From NCBI RefSeq assembly GCF_013035425.1, contig NZ_WQHX01000003.1, forward strand, positions 261,001 to 325,000: a stretch of DNA of 64,000 bases. Reading direction: 5' to 3'. Both the position numbers and the translations under genes were made by a program. The DNA is from Ruegeria arenilitoris. Lineage in GTDB: Bacteria; Pseudomonadota; Alphaproteobacteria; Rhodobacterales; Rhodobacteraceae. Within the stretch, counting starts at the first letter, position 1; the number at the start of each line of letters is the position of its first letter. A model generated the notes under the pieces. The model was not told where the DNA came from and did no database searches. It saw only the letters and a program-made list of their open reading frames with translations. Below, piece after piece: positions 26,276 through 35,768 of this stretch.

Positions 26276-27733
26276 ATGCGGGATAACAAAGAAGAAAGTC
26301 TCGATCCGGATGAATGGGAGTTTAGCCGTGCTCTTGCCCACAAAATGGTGGACGAGGCCATCGACCACTTAGCGCGTGTCCGAGAACGCCCTGTATGGCA
26401 GGCCATGCCAGAAGAAGTCAGGGCCACTTTCCAAGATGAGTTGCCGCTCAACCCCAGCCCTTTGGAAACTGTTTACAAGGAATATAAGGAGACTGTGCGC
26501 TCTTACCCAATGGGCAATATTCACCCTCGTTTTTGGGGTTGGTACATGGGGTCCAGCAACTTCACAGGGGCTTTAGGTGATTTTCTTGCGGCTGTTGAGG
26601 GCACCAATCTTGGAGGCGGAAATACCGGCGCCGCCCAGGTTGAGCAGCAAGTCTTAGATTGGCTAAAAGAGATTGCGGGTTTTCCCAAAAGCGCCAGCGG
26701 CACTTTAACCAGCGGTGGGTCGGTGGCGAACCTCGTCGCGCATACGGTAATCCGGAATCTCTCTGCCGGTTACGATGTCCGCAAAAAAGGCGTCGCCGAA
26801 TTGAGTAGACCTTTGCGTTTTTATGCTTCGGATCAAGTACACAGTTGCCATCAGAAAGCTTTGGAGATTTTGGGCCTTGGGTCAAAAGCGCTGGTGGAAG
26901 TTCCGACAGATGCGCATCAGAGGCTGCAGATCGACGCGCTGCAAGCCGCGATTGTCGAAGACAGGGCGAAGGGATTGCAGCCAGCTTGTGTGATCGGGAC
27001 GGCTGGTACTACAAATACCGGAGCAATAGATGATCTGGCTTCAATCGCGGATCTGTGCGATCACGAAGGCCTTTGGTTTCACGTGGATGGTTGCATTGGG
27101 GGCGTTCTGAGACTGGCCCCAGAGTATGCCGATCTGGTAGCCGGGATCGAGCGGGCGAGCTCCGTTGCCATCGACCCTCATAAGTGGCTTCATACTCCGT
27201 TCGAGGCAGGGGCCGTACTGATCAAAGAGCCCAAAGCCCATTTTGCCACATTTGAAATGCACGGTCCGTACCTGCAACTTCAAGAGCGGGGTATGATTGC
27301 CGGAAAATTCCTTGCAGATTATGGCTTAGAACTTAGTCGCGGCTTCCGCGCGCTGAAAATCTGGATGGCGTTCAAGGAACAAGGCGCCGCGAAGTTCGGA
27401 AGAATCATATCGCAGGATATTTCCCATGCGCGGTATATGGCCAACCGCGTTGAGCAGCATGCTCAGCTTGAATTGGTCGCTCCGGTAAATTTAAACATTG
27501 TGTGTTTTAGACACGTTGCAGCCGACGAAGGAGCGGCAAAGACCCTGAACACGGAGATCATGCTACGCCTTCAAGAGCGCGGACTTGCAGTACCCTCTGA
27601 CACAACGGTAAACGGCAAGCATGGCCTTCGTTGCGCTTTCAACAACCACCGCACAAAACGCGAGGACATCGACGACTTTTTGAACGATGTACTTCGTGTT
27701 GCTGACGAAATTATTTCGGAAGAAAACGCTTAA
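26276..27733 (+). CDS. PLP-dependent amino acid decarboxylase (group II)
   Basis: 485 residues from ATG 26276, preceded by AGGGAG. It belongs to the group II decarboxylases (aromatic amino acid, glutamate, tyrosine). Seen: HPRFWGWYMGSSN near residue 83, GGSVANLVA for phosphate binding, CVIGTAGTTNTGAIDDL, the cofactor Asp in FHVDGCIGG (271), and the Schiff-base Lys in AIDPHKWLH (303). The substrate is not clear: aromatic amino acids, aspartate and glutamate are all possible. It lies 154 bp after the paralogous secreted pair, in the same direction, and could be transcribed with it. Confidence 0.85.
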   Translation: MRDNKEESLDPDEWEFSRALAHKMVDEAIDHLARVRERPVWQAMPEEVRATFQDELPLNPSPLETVYKEYKETVRSYPMGNIHPRFWGWYMGSSNFTGALGDFLAAVEGTNLGGGNTGAAQVEQQVLDWLKEIAGFPKSASGTLTSGGSVANLVAHTVIRNLSAGYDVRKKGVAELSRPLRFYASDQVHSCHQKALEILGLGSKALVEVPTDAHQRLQIDALQAAIVEDRAKGLQPACVIGTAGTTNTGAIDDLASIADLCDHEGLWFHVDGCIGGVLRLAPEYADLVAGIERASSVAIDPHKWLHTPFEAGAVLIKEPKAHFATFEMHGPYLQLQERGMIAGKFLADYGLELSRGFRALKIWMAFKEQGAAKFGRIISQDISHARYMANRVEQHAQLELVAPVNLNIVCFRHVAADEGAAKTLNTEIMLRLQERGLAVPSDTTVNGKHGLRCAFNNHRTKREDIDDFLNDVLRVADEIISEENA

Positions 27734-27958
27734 TTTATCCTGCAAAATCAGGATTGGCACGCAATCCAATTTTATCTTGATCTCTTGGTTGATTTCCGGG
27801 GTTGGTCTGACCTTGGTTTAATTTCGACCATCTTGTTTCGCGCATACGCTGACACTTGGTGATCTCTATACATGGAGTGCCCCCTAGCCGCATTGGATTG
27901 TCATAATTGACGGGCGACAGCAAAATGCCGCCGCCCACTATGTTTTTGCATGGTCAAT

Positions 27959-29500
27959 TTAACCGCCTTGGTTTCGCTGAAGGCTTTGCAAAACTTGATC
28001 GATTGAGAAGCTGGCTGGTTCTTGACGTGGTGGGTAATCCTCAAAGGTCTGAAGGAATTGCGCCACAAATGCTTGTGCCGGAGCCAACGCAAACATTCGC
28101 TCTGCACGCCAACGACCGTAACCGATTGACTCGTGCTCTGCCCTCTCAAACGGGTCCGCATAAAGATCAATCAATTTTGGAAACCGCAGCTGAACAAGTG
28201 GGTCCTGCCAAACATCAAATCCATGCGCGCGCTGTTCGGCAAAAACAACTTTGAAGCGGTTGTATCTCAGATTCATTAAATCGCCTCCGTCCGAGAAGTA
28301 GAAAAATTCCTTCCGCGGACCATCTTCGACTTCGCCGCTGAGATAAGGCAAAAAGTTGTAGCCATCGAGGTGGACCGGCTCGTTCCCATCGCCAAACGGC
28401 GCTTCAGTCAGCATTCGATCCTTCATATCGGCATCGCCCAATGCTGCCATTATTGTTGGGAACCAGTCGAGATGGCTGATGATGTCACTGGATTTGCGTC
28501 CAGGTTCGATCACGCCCGGCCATTTGATAATCAATGGCACCCGGAAACCGCCTTCCCAGTTATCGTTTTTTTCACCGCGGAACGGCGTCGTGCCCCCATC
28601 GGGCCAAGTAAACACCTCTGCGCCGTTGTCGGTTGTATACATCACGACCGTGTTGTCAGCGATGCCCAACTCATCCAGCTTGTCGAGCAATTGCCCGACC
28701 ATACCGTCGTGTTCAACCATCCCGTCAGGGTAAATTCCAAGACCGGTAACTCCCTCACTTTCTTCTTTGAGATGGGTCCAGACATGCATTCGAGTTGAGT
28801 TCCACCAAAGAAAGAATGGGGTGTCTTGTTCAACAGCCCGGTCCATGAAGTCTAGCGCGCCAGCGGTGACTTCTTCGTCGATGGTCTCCATTCGCTTACG
28901 CGTCAGAGGTCCTGTGTCTTCGATTTGCCCGTCTGCAGTGGCTTTCAAAACCCCACGCGGACCAAAGCGTTCCCGGAATTCCGGGTTTTTGGGGTAATCC
29001 GGGTTCTCTGGCTCTTCCTCTGCATTGAGGTGATAGAGGTTCCCAAAAAACTCGTCGAAACCATGTGCTGTTGGTAGATGTTCGTCCCGATCACCAAGGT
29101 GGTTCTTACCGAACTGACCTGTCATATAGCCCTTGGATTTCAGGTACTCGGCGATAGTCGGATCCCGCGCATCCATGCCTTCAGCTGCCCCGGGAAGGCC
29201 AACTTTCAATAAACCAGTCCGAAAACCAGACTGCCCGGTGATGAAAGACGCACGGCCTGCAGTACATGACTGTTCGCCATAGGAATGCGTAAACAGCATT
29301 CCATCTTTGGCAATTCGGTCAATGTTGGGTGTTTCATAACCCATCATACCTTGGTTGTAGGCGCTGACATTCCAATATCCGATGTCATCGCCCCATATCA
29401 TAAGAAAATTCAGTGGTTTCTCCTGTGCACTGGCGCCTGAGGCGCCAATAGCAAATGAGGAAAGTACTGCAATGGAACGCAGAAACTGCAGATCTTTCAC
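27959..29500 (-). CDS. Exported arylsulfatase-type sulfatase
   Basis: 513 residues with a signal peptide (cleavage near ASGASAQE). The type I sulfatase signature is SCTAGRASFITGQ, where Cys79 would become formylglycine; the motif follows the C-x-(P/A)-x-R rule with Ala at the third position. Metal-binding Asp residues are seen in IWGDDIGY (38-39) and later in MYTTDNGAEVF. It hydrolyses sulfate esters in the periplasm, which for a marine bacterium may mean algal sulfated compounds. No formylglycine-generating enzyme is in the window. It is monocistronic, and specificity is unknown. Confidence 0.88.
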   Translation of the reverse strand: MKDLQFLRSIAVLSSFAIGASGASAQEKPLNFLMIWGDDIGYWNVSAYNQGMMGYETPNIDRIAKDGMLFTHSYGEQSCTAGRASFITGQSGFRTGLLKVGLPGAAEGMDARDPTIAEYLKSKGYMTGQFGKNHLGDRDEHLPTAHGFDEFFGNLYHLNAEEEPENPDYPKNPEFRERFGPRGVLKATADGQIEDTGPLTRKRMETIDEEVTAGALDFMDRAVEQDTPFFLWWNSTRMHVWTHLKEESEGVTGLGIYPDGMVEHDGMVGQLLDKLDELGIADNTVVMYTTDNGAEVFTWPDGGTTPFRGEKNDNWEGGFRVPLIIKWPGVIEPGRKSSDIISHLDWFPTIMAALGDADMKDRMLTEAPFGDGNEPVHLDGYNFLPYLSGEVEDGPRKEFFYFSDGGDLMNLRYNRFKVVFAEQRAHGFDVWQDPLVQLRFPKLIDLYADPFERAEHESIGYGRWRAERMFALAPAQAFVAQFLQTFEDYPPRQEPASFSIDQVLQSLQRNQGG

Positions 29501-29823
29501 TCCCTGAAAAATTATTTGAATAGTGCGGTCAGGATCGCATGATTCCGCGAAAAACCGAAGCTATAAGGTCAAAGCGCCTCATTTGGCTTAGAGCGTCACG
29601 TGGTAATATCGGTCGCTATTCCGGATTTGCGGATTAACGTCTCAACCCTGAAGCAGATTTTTGGAGATTCCTTGGACGAATGAGGAAGTCAAATTTTTGA
29701 TTTGGTTCCATCCATTCAGTGGATGATGGCGGCGCGAGAAATCCGTATAGCTGTTTCTTCGGTTATTGTGAAAGTGGGGCGTGAGCTTAAAGTATTAATC
29801 ACAAGTCTCGGGGGGAGAATAGT
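29501..29823. other. 323-bp divergent intergenic region
   Basis: It holds the promoters for the sulfatase (-) and the dehydrogenase (+). A weak sigma70-like pair for the latter, TTGTGA and TAAAGT about 16 bp apart, lies 30-60 bp upstream of the start. No gene was seen. Confidence 0.35.
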
Positions 29824-30714
29824 ATGAGCAAAGAGCGGATAGGTTTTGTCGGTGTCGGTTTAATGGGGCACGGCATCGCAAAAAACTTGTTAAAAAACGG
29901 CTACCCGTTGACGTTGATCGCGCACAAAAACCGCGCACCCATGGAAGACTTGTTAGCGCAAGGCGCACAAGAGGCAAAATCGCTCTCCGACCTCGCAATA
30001 CAATCCACCGTAATTCACATTTGCGCGCCCGGCTCACCGCAGGTTGAAGCGATCGTGGAAGAGCTGCTCCCAACTCTTAGTGAAGAAGCGGTGGTGGTCG
30101 ATTGTTCGACATCAAACCCAAATTCAACGGTCGCCTTAGCTAAGCAATTAAAGACCAGGGGTTGCCATATGGCAGACGCGCCATTGGGTGGCACTCCGGT
30201 TCAAGCCGAAGCCGGGGAACTTGCGACCATGGTCGGGGCGGACGAACATGTATTTGAGCGATTGCTGCCTGTTTTTCAGACTTGGGCCAAGTCAGTCGTG
30301 CATTTGGGTCAGATCGGTTCAGGCCACAAAATGAAACTGCTCAACAACTTCCTGTCGTTGGGCTATGCGGCATTGTATTCAGAAGCGCTGGCTCTTTCAG
30401 AGAAAGTTGGGATTTCGACAGAGCAATTCGACTCGGTTATTCGCGGCAGCCGTATGGATTGCGGATTTTATCAGACTTTCATGGGTTACGCTGTAGAGGG
30501 CAACAGAGACTCGCACAAGTTCACGATGAAAAACGCGCTAAAAGACTTGCGATATCTTGAGGCGATGGCGGATGAGGCTGCAATGGCAAACCCAATCGGC
30601 AATGCAATCAAGAACAGTTTTGCGATGGCGTGCTCTGCTGGCGGAGATGGAGCTGAGGATTACGTGCCGCATCTGGTTGACTTTGTTGCACAACGTAATG
30701 GGGTAAATAAATAG
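29824..30714 (+). CDS. NAD(P)-dependent beta-hydroxyacid dehydrogenase (3-hydroxyisobutyrate dehydrogenase family)
   Basis: 296 residues. The Rossmann motif GFVGVGLMGHGIAKNLLKNGY is at the N-terminus, DAPLGGTPVQAEAGELATMVG gives the substrate-binding signature, and the catalytic Lys lies in GSGHKMKLLNN. The length is typical. GGGGGGAG precedes the ATG. Family enzymes oxidise 3-hydroxyisobutyrate, tartronate semialdehyde or related acids; the substrate cannot be fixed from sequence. It is monocistronic and convergent with the aminotransferase gene. Confidence 0.86.
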   Translation: MSKERIGFVGVGLMGHGIAKNLLKNGYPLTLIAHKNRAPMEDLLAQGAQEAKSLSDLAIQSTVIHICAPGSPQVEAIVEELLPTLSEEAVVVDCSTSNPNSTVALAKQLKTRGCHMADAPLGGTPVQAEAGELATMVGADEHVFERLLPVFQTWAKSVVHLGQIGSGHKMKLLNNFLSLGYAALYSEALALSEKVGISTEQFDSVIRGSRMDCGFYQTFMGYAVEGNRDSHKFTMKNALKDLRYLEAMADEAAMANPIGNAIKNSFAMACSAGGDGAEDYVPHLVDFVAQRNGVNK

Positions 30715-30807
30715 CCTTGGAATTTGGGCGTTTGGAAAACGGGCTAAATCGAACGCAACCCTTGGAATTCTCAATGTACAAACATTTAAAGGCAGGGAAA
30801 CCAGCCT

Positions 30808-31980
30808 CTATGCGCTCGATATGAAAGTTTTCATCCTGTTCAGAGCCTCGCGAATATTCTCTTGGCTGTTTGCGTAACTCAAGCGGATGTAACCTTCGCC
30901 AAGAATACCAAAATCTGGTCCGCCGATAGTTGCAACCCCGGGCCCCTCCAAAAGTGCCGAAGCCAATTCCTTGGCTTTGAAACCGGTCGAAGAGATATTG
31001 GGAAACGCGTAAAACGCGCCCTTCGGCGTGATGCAACTGACACCTGGAATATCGTTCAAAAGTCTGACAACCAGCTTTCTCCGCGCATTAAACTCAGACA
31101 ACATCTCGCCCACAGCGTCTTGAGGGCCCGTCAACGCTTCGAGGGCCGCAAACTGAGCTGGAGTGTTGACGCAAGACCATGCGTTCACTGCAAGTTTTCT
31201 GGCTTTTTGGTAAAGCTCGTCCGGCCAAACCGAATAACCCAAACGCCATCCGGTCATTGCATAGGTCTTGGACCACCCGTTTAGCAATATTACCCTGTCC
31301 CGGATTTCCGGATAGCTAAGCAGGGTTACGTGTTCTTCGCCGTCATAAAGCATTTGGTCATATATTTCGTCACTCAAGATCGCGATATCCGGTCGATCCA
31401 TCAACCCAGCGACCAGGTTGTCCACCTCTGCCTTGGGCGTGACACCACCGCAGGGGTTTGCTGGCGAATTGAGGACAATTAAGCGCGTTTGGGGCGTGAT
31501 AAGGGAAAGCGTCTCTTCTGCTGAGAATGCGAAACCGTTTTCCTCGCGTATGGGCACCGGGATAGGACGCGCGCCAGTAAACTCAATCATCGATCGGTAA
31601 ATCGGAAAACCGGGGTCTGGGTACAAAATGTCAACGCCTGGCTCTCCGAACATCAAAATGGCAGAGAACATGGTTACTTTTCCACCAGGTACGATCAAAA
31701 TATTTCCGGGGTTTACGTCGACGGAAAAACGGCGATGCAGATCAGCAGCAACAGCCTCACGTAACGGGAGAATACCAGTTGCGTCGGTATACCCGTGGTG
31801 CCCATCGCGAAGCGCTTTGATGGCAGCGTCGACAATATTTGGCGGAGTGGGGAAATCTGGCTGACCGATGCCGAGGTTAATAACGTCCTTTCCGGAAGCT
31901 GCAAGCGCGCCTGCTCGGGCAAGTACTGCAAACGCATTCTCTTCTCCGATACGGTCAAACCCGTCGACAGTTTTTAGCAT
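30808..31980 (-). CDS. Class I/II aminotransferase (aspartate-aminotransferase-like)
   Basis: 390 residues of fold-type I PLP enzyme. Seen: NLGIGQPDFPTP near the N-terminus, NSPANPCGGV with the conserved Asn, ILSDEIYDQM with the cofactor Asp and Tyr, and the Schiff-base Lys in NGWSKTYAMTGWRLGY (238). Transfer of an amino group between an amino acid and a 2-oxoacid is expected; substrate range is open. It is transcribed toward the dehydrogenase gene and lies downstream of the ROK gene in the same direction, 193 bp apart. An inverted repeat (32096-32122) lies in that gap. Confidence 0.87.
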   Translation of the reverse strand: MLKTVDGFDRIGEENAFAVLARAGALAASGKDVINLGIGQPDFPTPPNIVDAAIKALRDGHHGYTDATGILPLREAVAADLHRRFSVDVNPGNILIVPGGKVTMFSAILMFGEPGVDILYPDPGFPIYRSMIEFTGARPIPVPIREENGFAFSAEETLSLITPQTRLIVLNSPANPCGGVTPKAEVDNLVAGLMDRPDIAILSDEIYDQMLYDGEEHVTLLSYPEIRDRVILLNGWSKTYAMTGWRLGYSVWPDELYQKARKLAVNAWSCVNTPAQFAALEALTGPQDAVGEMLSEFNARRKLVVRLLNDIPGVSCITPKGAFYAFPNISSTGFKAKELASALLEGPGVATIGGPDFGILGEGYIRLSYANSQENIREALNRMKTFISSA

Positions 31981-32095
31981 GGTCGCTCCCTAAAAAAACC
32001 GAAATTCAAAGAACCCTGCGGCGGGATGACTCCCACCGTTGCCCAAAGGGTAGTTATTCTTTTGTACGGTTAATACGTAAAGGCGTATTTCGCTG

Positions 32096-32122
32096 ACGTG
32101 AAGGGTTAATTCTTTTTCACGT
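32096..32122. repeat. Inverted repeat ACGTGAA / TTCACGT
   Basis: Two perfect 7-bp arms surround a 13-base spacer, between the ROK gene and the aminotransferase gene. It could be an operator for the aminotransferase or a weak terminator of the ROK gene. No T-tract follows in the minus direction. Confidence 0.3.
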
Positions 32123-32173
32123 TCAGGCGGATGAGTGCGAATTTGCAAACAGCAGTGATGACCGTATTGTGGT

Positions 32174-33385
32174 TCAGGATACTGATAAGCCAGCATTTGT
32201 GTTCAGCAAGAATTGGCGGAAAATTGGACTGCTTGCAGCGCCAATGCCCCGAGCGTTTTCGCCGACTGAACCGGCCTCCACACGCGGAGGTATCAGCCCT
32301 CGTTTGTCTTGGTTGGCCAAATAACGCTTAACCCTTGCAACCAGTTCCTCGCGAACATCCGTTGGGAAGGCGCCATCTATGAAAATGGCCTCGAAATCTA
32401 TGACTGCGCAGATCGAAAGCGCAGCCTTTGCAAGCTCTTGCGCAGTGCTACCGATCCACGGGTCCACGTACCGTGCTATGCTGCTCCAGTCTTGAGGTTT
32501 GACCCAAAGGATTGCGGGGTCGACATTCGCTTGGATCAGGCGATCTTCAAGTAGGTGCAGCGATGCGACATCAATGAGTTGTTGGCTTTCACCCAACGGG
32601 CTCGTCGTGCGCATAGCTCCTAATGCGCCAGCGTTTCCCTGATTTCCCTCGAATACTGTACCGTTCAGCGCAACACCTCCACCGATCATCGATCCAATAA
32701 AGAAATAAAAGTAGTCACGGTATTCGCCTCCACGTCCGTAAAGATGTTCCGCGTGACAAGCGGCCGTTGCGTCATTGACCACGAACACCGGAAGATCGCT
32801 GAACTTGGCGACTTCTGAAAAGAAATTGACGTCTTTCCAAGACCGGAACTTTTCAGCAGCGATGCCTGTTAAGTCATGCCACCGCCAAAGTTCAAATGGT
32901 GTCCCTATCCCGATACCACAAACGCGGCGGCGGAGCCTGTCAGGTTCATCCGCCAGCAAATCAGTTAGCCCGCTTTTAAGAAATCCGAACACTGTTTCGG
33001 GAAAGGGGTAGTCGTAGGAAATCGAGAACTGCCGACGCGGATTGCCAGCAAAATCGATTAAAAGAAGATCAGCACTCCGCCGTCCGATCTTCATTCCAAC
33101 AGACAAAACCCCATCTGGATTAAGCTCCATGGGTATCGATGGTTTGCCTACTTTTCCTCGGATTGGCGTGCCGCGCCTGAGAATCTCGTCTTTCTCCAAC
33201 TTTCGTAGAATTATGGAAACGGTCTGAGGGGACAGGCCGGTCAGACGCGCAACGTCAGCGCCCGGGGTGGGTCCATGCCTTTGTAAAACTGTGAGAATCA
33301 GACGCTCGTTGTGGTCGCGAACACCGCTTTGGTTCACCCCACCAGTTAATTTTACAAGCGTCTCTTTCTCCATGAAACCGACCAT
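32174..33385 (-). CDS. frcR: ROK-family transcriptional regulator, probable regulator of the frc operon
   Basis: 403 residues; AGGAG six bases before the ATG supports the start. An N-terminal winged helix (DVARLTGLSPQTVSIILRKLEKDEIL) is followed by a ROK sugar-sensing domain with VVNDATAACHAEHLYG and FFIGSMIGGGVALNG. The zinc-binding cysteine cluster of many ROK proteins (CxCGxxGC) is absent, and the usual AGE.GH is replaced by NAGALGAM, so it is a sensor without kinase function. It is divergent from frcB with an AT-rich palindrome between them. The order matches the rhizobial frcR-frcBCAK locus. Confidence 0.82.
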   Translation of the reverse strand: MVGFMEKETLVKLTGGVNQSGVRDHNERLILTVLQRHGPTPGADVARLTGLSPQTVSIILRKLEKDEILRRGTPIRGKVGKPSIPMELNPDGVLSVGMKIGRRSADLLLIDFAGNPRRQFSISYDYPFPETVFGFLKSGLTDLLADEPDRLRRRVCGIGIGTPFELWRWHDLTGIAAEKFRSWKDVNFFSEVAKFSDLPVFVVNDATAACHAEHLYGRGGEYRDYFYFFIGSMIGGGVALNGTVFEGNQGNAGALGAMRTTSPLGESQQLIDVASLHLLEDRLIQANVDPAILWVKPQDWSSIARYVDPWIGSTAQELAKAALSICAVIDFEAIFIDGAFPTDVREELVARVKRYLANQDKRGLIPPRVEAGSVGENARGIGAASSPIFRQFLLNTNAGLSVS

Positions 33386-33425
33386 AATCAGCTCCTATCC
33401 CTTTGGAAAGATGACACCTCTAATT

Positions 33426-33450
33426 AATAAATCAAGTTTATTTATTTATT
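33426..33450. promoter_or_regulatory. AT-rich inverted repeat and -35 box in the frcR-frcB region
   Basis: AATAAAT (33426-33432) is matched by ATTTATT at 33440-33446 and again at 33444-33450. ROK-type regulators bind AT-rich palindromes of this kind. A TTGACA overlaps its right edge (33449-33454), facing frcB. This is the likely operator for the divergent ROK protein. Confidence 0.45.
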
Positions 33451-33559
33451 GACAGGCGCGCCAGAATCACCTTTCCTATGCTCAGACCCGCGTAACGTAT
33501 AAAAGTGGGTCATTGCCGGAGACTTCGGTGCATTCAAGGACATTACCCGGGAGGAAACC

Positions 33560-34579
33560 ATGAAAAAGCTACTTTATTTTGCCGCGTCAGCTGCTGCTCT
33601 TGCGATTGGAACGTCATCCGTTCAGGCCGCGGGTGAAACTGTTTGCCTGATTACGAAAACTGACACGAACCCATTCTTTGTGAAAATGAAGGAAGGTGCC
33701 ACTGCCAAAGCTGAAGAGCTTGGAATGACTCTGAAGGCGTTCGCAGGAAAAATTGACGGTGACCATGAAACTCAGGTGCAGGCCATCGAAACCTGTATTC
33801 TTGATGGGGCCAAGGGTATCCTTTTGACTGCTTCAGACACCAGCTCAATTGTCCCTGCAGTACAACAAGCCAGAGATGCAGGTCTGCTCGTTATTGCCCT
33901 TGATACACCTCTGAGCCCAATTGACTCTGCTGACGCGACCTTCGCGACTGACAACTACAAGGCTGGTTTGTTGATCGGACAGTGGGCAAAGGCCAAAATG
34001 GGCGACGCGGCAGCGGACGCGAAAATCGCGACCTTGGATCTGAACGTCAGCCAGCCGACCGTGGATGTATTACGCAACCAAGGATTCTTGGATGGTTTTG
34101 GCGTAGACTTGGCTGACCCGAATGTTATTGGCGATGAAACTGACCCACGACTGGTTGGCAGTGACGTGACCGATGGCAACGAAGAAGGTGGCCGCCGCGC
34201 TATGGAGAACCTCCTTGCAAAGGACCCGACAATCAACGTTGTTCACACAATTAATGAACCGGCGGCTGCAGGTGCTTATGAGGCTCTGAAATCCATTGGC
34301 CGTGAAAACGATGTGTTGATCGTATCTGTTGATGGCGGTTGTCCCGGCGTTCAGAACGTAGAAGCAGGCGTAATTGGTGCCACCAGCCAGCAATACCCGT
34401 TGTTGATGGCTTCATTGGGCGTTGAAGCGGTCAAAAAGTGGGCTGAGGAAGGCGTTAAGCCTGAAAATACTCCTGGAAAAGACTTTTATGATACCGGAGT
34501 TGCCCTCATCACCGATCAACCGGTTGATGGTGTGGAGTCTATCTCTGTATCCGAAGGTTTGGACCTCTGCTGGGGTTAA
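33560..34579 (+). CDS. frcB: Fructose-type sugar ABC transporter substrate-binding protein
   Basis: 339 residues with a signal peptide (cleavage near VQAAGE) and GGGAGG before the ATG. It is a class B periplasmic binding protein: [38 protein letters not shown] and LVSVDGG-like strands closely resemble FrcB of Sinorhizobium as I recall it. Gene order (binding protein, permease, ATPase, kinase-like protein, divergent ROK) supports this. Substrates of the known system are fructose, mannose and ribose. A strong hairpin follows the stop codon. Confidence 0.85.
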   Translation: MKKLLYFAASAAALAIGTSSVQAAGETVCLITKTDTNPFFVKMKEGATAKAEELGMTLKAFAGKIDGDHETQVQAIETCILDGAKGILLTASDTSSIVPAVQQARDAGLLVIALDTPLSPIDSADATFATDNYKAGLLIGQWAKAKMGDAAADAKIATLDLNVSQPTVDVLRNQGFLDGFGVDLADPNVIGDETDPRLVGSDVTDGNEEGGRRAMENLLAKDPTINVVHTINEPAAAGAYEALKSIGRENDVLIVSVDGGCPGVQNVEAGVIGATSQQYPLLMASLGVEAVKKWAEEGVKPENTPGKDFYDTGVALITDQPVDGVESISVSEGLDLCWG

Positions 34580-34596
34580 TTGCCTAGTCTTTGGGT

Positions 34597-34616
34597 GGGG
34601 TGCTTAAAAGCACCCC
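34597..34616 (+). terminator. Hairpin between frcB and frcC
   Basis: GGGGTGCT and AGCACCCC form a perfect 8-bp stem with loop TAAA, 18 bp after the frcB stop. No T-tract follows. It is more likely an RNA-stabilising or partly terminating element that raises frcB output relative to the membrane genes. Confidence 0.6.
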
Positions 34617-34697
34617 GCTATTCGCATCACACAATAATTGAAACTTCCTGTAAGATGAGTTCGTCGGCCGCAAAGCCCGCCGCGAAAAGGGGGAGAT

Positions 34698-35768
34698 ATG
34701 TCAGAAGCAAACCAAGGCGCCCAGGAATTTGAATCTGCTGCCAGCGGTAAAGAAGCGATCGCAGAGTTTGAGAGCCATCGTGTAGGCTTCGTCGGGAAGT
34801 TGCAGCACATCCTCCACGTCAATCCATCCTTTGTTCCGTTGATTGTCCTGGTTGGTGCAATTGTGATTTTCGGCGTGCTTCTAGGTTCGAAGTTCTTCTC
34901 TCCGTTCGCGATGACATTGATCCTGCAGCAGGTTCAAATCGTAGGCATTGTTGCCGCCGCACAAAGCCTTGTTATTCTGACCGCGGGAATTGATCTCAGC
35001 GTCGGCGCAATAATGGTCTTCTCTTCCGTAATTATGGGTCAGTTTTCTTTCCGCTACGGTATTCCGGTTCCGGTTGCCGTGTTGTGCGGGCTTGCAATTG
35101 GCACGGCAATAGGCGCGATAAATGGCTGGCTTGTAAGTCGGGTTAAGCTGCCTCCGTTTATCGTTACACTCGGAATGTGGCAGATCGTTTTGGCCACAAA
35201 TTTTCTGTATTCAGCGAACGAGACGATCCGTAGTCAGGACATCGAAGCTAGCGCGCCATTCCTGCAATTCTTTGGAACCAAGTTCAGCATTGGCGGAGCG
35301 ACATTCACCGTCGGTGTGATTTTTATGCTCGTTTTGATTGCTGTGCTCGCCTATGCGCTAAGGCACACGGCTTGGGGGCGCCATGTTTACGCGGTTGGCG
35401 ACGACCCAGAGGCGGCAGAACTTTCGGGTGTTAACGTCCACAAAACTTTGATGTCTGTATATATGCTTTCCGGGTTGATCTGCGCGTTTGCAGGTTGGGC
35501 ACTGATCGGGAGGATCGGTTCGGTCTCTCCAACATCCGGGCAATTAGCCAACATCGAAAGCATCACTGCGGTTGTGATTGGTGGTATTTCACTATTCGGC
35601 GGGCGTGGTTCAATTCTCGGCTCATTGTTTGGCGCACTCATTGTCGGAGTGTTCACTCTGGGGCTCAGGCTTCTTGGCGCAGACGCGCAGTGGACCTACC
35701 TGCTAATCGGGCTTCTCATCATTTCCGCAGTCGCGGTGGACCAATGGATCAGAAAGGTATCGGGCTGA
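34698..35768 (+). CDS. frcC: Fructose-type ABC transporter permease
   Basis: 356 residues with about 8-10 membrane segments; the first about 50 residues are cytoplasmic. SLVILTAGIDLSVGAIM and the EAA-like loop DPEAAELSGVNVHKTLMSVYMLSGL are hallmarks of the RbsC/FrcC permease family. GGGGGAG precedes the ATG. Its stop overlaps the start of frcA (TGATG). It forms the channel for sugar uptake. Confidence 0.87.
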   Translation: MSEANQGAQEFESAASGKEAIAEFESHRVGFVGKLQHILHVNPSFVPLIVLVGAIVIFGVLLGSKFFSPFAMTLILQQVQIVGIVAAAQSLVILTAGIDLSVGAIMVFSSVIMGQFSFRYGIPVPVAVLCGLAIGTAIGAINGWLVSRVKLPPFIVTLGMWQIVLATNFLYSANETIRSQDIEASAPFLQFFGTKFSIGGATFTVGVIFMLVLIAVLAYALRHTAWGRHVYAVGDDPEAAELSGVNVHKTLMSVYMLSGLICAFAGWALIGRIGSVSPTSGQLANIESITAVVIGGISLFGGRGSILGSLFGALIVGVFTLGLRLLGADAQWTYLLIGLLIISAVAVDQWIRKVSG

